Shown piece after piece: positions 61,872 through 64,000 of a stretch of DNA of 64,000 nucleotides. This DNA comes from Mycolicibacterium vinylchloridicum. GTDB taxonomy: Bacteria; Actinomycetota; Actinomycetes; Mycobacteriales; Mycobacteriaceae. The position numbers and the translations under genes are program-made. The stretch is from positions 1-64,000 of the forward strand of contig NZ_JACBJQ010000011.1 in NCBI RefSeq assembly GCF_013404075.1, written 5' to 3'. The notes below the pieces were generated by a model that made no database searches, was not told where the DNA came from, and saw only the letters and a list, made by a program, of their open reading frames with translations. The stretch's first letter is position 1, and each line of letters starts with the position of its first letter.

Positions 61872-63635
61872 TCAGAGGTCGACGACGATGCCCTCGGACG
61901 GCGTCGCGATGCACAGCAATACGTTCCCCTCGGCGGGCGGCTCCAGCGGCTCGGGGTCGTACTGGACCCGCCCGGACAGCAGCGCGGTCTCGCAGGTGTG
62001 GCAGACCCCGGTACGGCACGACCACCGAGTCGGCACATCGCACGCTTCGGCGAATTCGAGCAGGCTGGTGTCGCCGGGCCGCCACGGAGCCGAGAGCGCG
62101 CTGCGCGCAAACTGCACGATGGGTCCGGTTCCGGGCGGCCCATCGGGGACGTGAGGTGAGACCGTTGTCGCGGCCGCGATGCCCGGAGTGATTGCGGCGC
62201 GCGCGCCGAATCGCTCGGCGTGAATGCTGCCTGCGTTGATCCCGTACGCGACGAGGCCGTCGGTGACCGAGTCCATGAACGGCTCCGGTCCGCACACGTA
62301 GACGTCGGCCTCGACCGGAAGTCCCAAATCACCAAGCGACTCGGGCGACATTCGCCCCCGCCGGTCGTAGTCGGTGCCCTCGCGGTCGCCGGCATCCGGG
62401 CTGCTGTAGAAGATGCGAGATTGGCCGTGCGGCAACTGGTTCAACAGATCAACGACTTCCGGCGCGAACGCGTGCTCGCTGCCGTTGCGAGCGCTGTGCA
62501 GCCACCACACCGGACGGCCCGGCGCGCTGGCGGCCACGGAATGCAGCATCGACAGCACGGGTGTCACACCCACGCCCGCCGAAACCAGAACCACCGGACG
62601 CGGATTGTCATCAAGGAAGAAGCTCCCGCGCGGCGCTGCGACCTCGATGAGATCGCCGACCTTCACCTGATCGTGGAGGTAGCCACTGACGGTCCCGAAC
62701 GGCTCGCGCTTCACGCCGATCCGGTACTGCGCCGAGCCCGGTTCGTTGGACAGCGAATAATTGCGCACCTGCGGCGCCCCGGCCGGATCCGCTAGAACCC
62801 GCACCACGATCGATTGGCCGGCAAGCCAATTCGGCAGTCCGGTATCGCCGGGGTCGGCCAGCAGCACCGAACGCACGTATCGACTCTCGTCACGGATCGC
62901 GGTGACCTTCAGCGGCCGGAATCCCGGCCAGGCCGGTGGCGGCGGCGCCACACCGGTCAGCCCGCTGTTGCCGGACGCCCCGGCGGTTCCCGCATCCTGC
63001 TCGAGCAGACTCTGCAGCGAGCTCTTCCAGCCGGGACTCAACGCCGGGATGTCGAGGGCACGTTGCAGGGCGTCACGCGGGTGACCCGGAAGGTAGAGCA
63101 GGGCATCGAGCTCGGCGACGCTGACCCCATGTGGCCCGTCGGCGATCTTGACCACCTCGTGCCCGGCCGCCACCTCACCTTCGGTGAGCACCCGGCAGTA
63201 GAAGCCGGGTCGATGATGCGCGACCAGCAGGGCGGCCATGCGCGGTTCGCCGAGGCGCATTCCGACGCGGTAGCAGGTGACCCGGGGCTGCGTCACCTCG
63301 AAGACGACATCCCCGATCTGATACCGATCGCCGATACAGACCTCGTCGTCGGGAAGCCCGTCGACCGTCAAGTTCTCCCCGAACGCGCCCGGTGTCAGGT
63401 CATTGCGGCCGAGCACAGTCGCCCAATGATCGTAGGAGGCAACCTGATACACCAGCACCGCGCGGTTCTCGCCGCCGTGGCCGCCCCGATCCCCCTGGCC
63501 GTCACCGTCGATGTTGAGCCGGCGGACCCACCGTGGACCGGTCACCGGTGCCTTCCAGGCGCCGGTGTGTACGGTGCGCCCGTTCCAGTCCACGTCCTTG
63601 GGCAAGCCGACGTTGACCGACACCAGCTTGGCCAC
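61872..63635 (-). CDS. MOSC-flavin reductase-[2Fe-2S] ferredoxin fusion
   Basis: 587 residues. MOSC domain (about 1-165, YiiM-like, with GDRGGHGGENRAVLVYQ and TPGAFGENLTVDG), a 3-alpha domain (about 170-220), a ferredoxin-reductase module with FAD (VRNYSLSNEP) and NAD (VLVSAGVGVTPVLSML, CGPEPFMDSVT) sites, and a C-terminal plant-type ferredoxin with CRTGVCHTC and LCIATP cysteines. MOSC proteins handle sulfur or molybdenum-bound substrates such as N-hydroxylated bases; the reductase supplies electrons. Five bases after the PPOX-like gene, so one transcript. Confidence 0.88.
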   Translation of the reverse strand: MAKLVSVNVGLPKDVDWNGRTVHTGAWKAPVTGPRWVRRLNIDGDGQGDRGGHGGENRAVLVYQVASYDHWATVLGRNDLTPGAFGENLTVDGLPDDEVCIGDRYQIGDVVFEVTQPRVTCYRVGMRLGEPRMAALLVAHHRPGFYCRVLTEGEVAAGHEVVKIADGPHGVSVAELDALLYLPGHPRDALQRALDIPALSPGWKSSLQSLLEQDAGTAGASGNSGLTGVAPPPPAWPGFRPLKVTAIRDESRYVRSVLLADPGDTGLPNWLAGQSIVVRVLADPAGAPQVRNYSLSNEPGSAQYRIGVKREPFGTVSGYLHDQVKVGDLIEVAAPRGSFFLDDNPRPVVLVSAGVGVTPVLSMLHSVAASAPGRPVWWLHSARNGSEHAFAPEVVDLLNQLPHGQSRIFYSSPDAGDREGTDYDRRGRMSPESLGDLGLPVEADVYVCGPEPFMDSVTDGLVAYGINAGSIHAERFGARAAITPGIAAATTVSPHVPDGPPGTGPIVQFARSALSAPWRPGDTSLLEFAEACDVPTRWSCRTGVCHTCETALLSGRVQYDPEPLEPPAEGNVLLCIATPSEGIVVDL

Positions 63636-63640
63636 GGCGG

Positions 63641-64000
63641 TTACTGCCGGCCGCTCTCGAGCTGCTCACGCAGCCGGGCATTTTCAGCCCGCAGGGCCGC
63701 CAGTTCGTCGCGCAGTGGCGCCAGAGCGGATTCGAGCTCGGCGACGGTGAAACGCGGGGTGATGTGCTGTTGGCAGTTCCAGTCGTAAGCCTCGACGTCG
63801 ACGAGCACCGCACGTTCGACCACCGCATCATAGGTCGGGTCGGTCAGGGACTTCACCAGCTCGGGGTTCTCCTCGGCGGTGACAACGCGGGCGTGGCCAT
63901 AGATCTTCAGACGGCGCTGATGGCCGTAGTCGAGAGCGATGATGGCGACCCTGTCATCGCCGCTCACATTGCCGGTGCTGACGTACTGCAGGTTGCCGCG
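63641..64000 (-). CDS. PPOX-class flavin reductase-like protein, partial
   Basis: The N-terminus lies outside the window; 119 codons are present. RGNLQYVSTGNVSGDDRVAI and KIYGHARVV are typical of the split-barrel pyridoxamine-phosphate-oxidase-like FMN family. The C-terminal about 35 residues (AALRAENARLREQLESGRQ) form a coiled coil. It is upstream of the MOSC fusion and probably in the same operon; the pair is a recurring neighbourhood in actinobacteria. Confidence 0.72.
   Translation of the reverse strand, partial: RGNLQYVSTGNVSGDDRVAIIALDYGHQRRLKIYGHARVVTAEENPELVKSLTDPTYDAVVERAVLVDVEAYDWNCQQHITPRFTVAELESALAPLRDELAALRAENARLREQLESGRQ

Overview
The window is GC-rich mycobacterial chromosome, probably from a fast-growing environmental Mycolicibacterium-type species. 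The evidence is gene order, a PGRS-type glycine-rich protein, many fatty-acid and CoA enzymes, an F420-type reductase and frequent leaderless starts. Bases 1-13,534 keep the gene order I recall for Mycobacterium tuberculosis Rv1078-Rv1062: pra, cbs, lipU, an SGNH hydrolase, fadA3, a Bax-inhibitor-like membrane protein, echA9, echA8, a membrane alpha/beta hydrolase, rhodanese, cysteine dioxygenase, lpqV and two patatins. The PE_PGRS pair I recall there in M. tuberculosis is absent. No tRNA, rRNA, insertion sequence, prophage or CRISPR array was seen.

Bases 14,915-29,028 hold a candidate catabolic regulon. It contains a Pot-type ABC importer (PotD, PotB, PotC, PotA), a Rieske oxygenase, a class III aminotransferase, a TetR/BetI-like repressor, a phytoene-desaturase-like flavoprotein, an NDP-forming acyl-CoA synthetase, a DAO-type FAD oxidoreductase with a cupin, and an acyl-CoA dehydrogenase. 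All three divergent promoter regions carry the same TetR-type operator: two copies are identical over 25 bp and the third is a near match. The Rieske enzyme has Glu where most relatives have the bridging Asp, as in carnitine and glycine-betaine oxygenases. I infer uptake and oxidation of a quaternary or polyamine-like compound whose carbon skeleton goes through a CoA thioester.

Bases 29,029-43,463 are mixed lipid and envelope genes: a secreted propeller-like protein, a SRPBCC protein, a DAPDH-like reductase divergent from a lipid-transfer thiolase around a perfect KstR-type box, a FadD ligase, YnfA, CsbD, a small two-Cys secreted protein, an F420-type reductase, a YVTN propeller, a DUF2236 oxygenase divergent from its likely TetR regulator, an MFS transporter and a DUF3060 protein.

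Bases 43,473-64,000 hold a secreted cupin, a glutamine-type ABC system with fused binding protein and permease, alpha-L-fucosidase, Ohr, a GAF-GGDEF cyclase, a double-DUF427 protein, a dienelactone hydrolase, two divergent two-Cys secreted paralogues around a mirrored array of six CTCCA half-sites, a GMC oxidoreductase, a secreted GH2 hydrolase, a CobW GTPase, a 1145-residue signal peptide-PGRS-cysteine peptidase fusion, and a MOSC-flavin reductase-ferredoxin fusion beside a PPOX-like gene cut by the window end.
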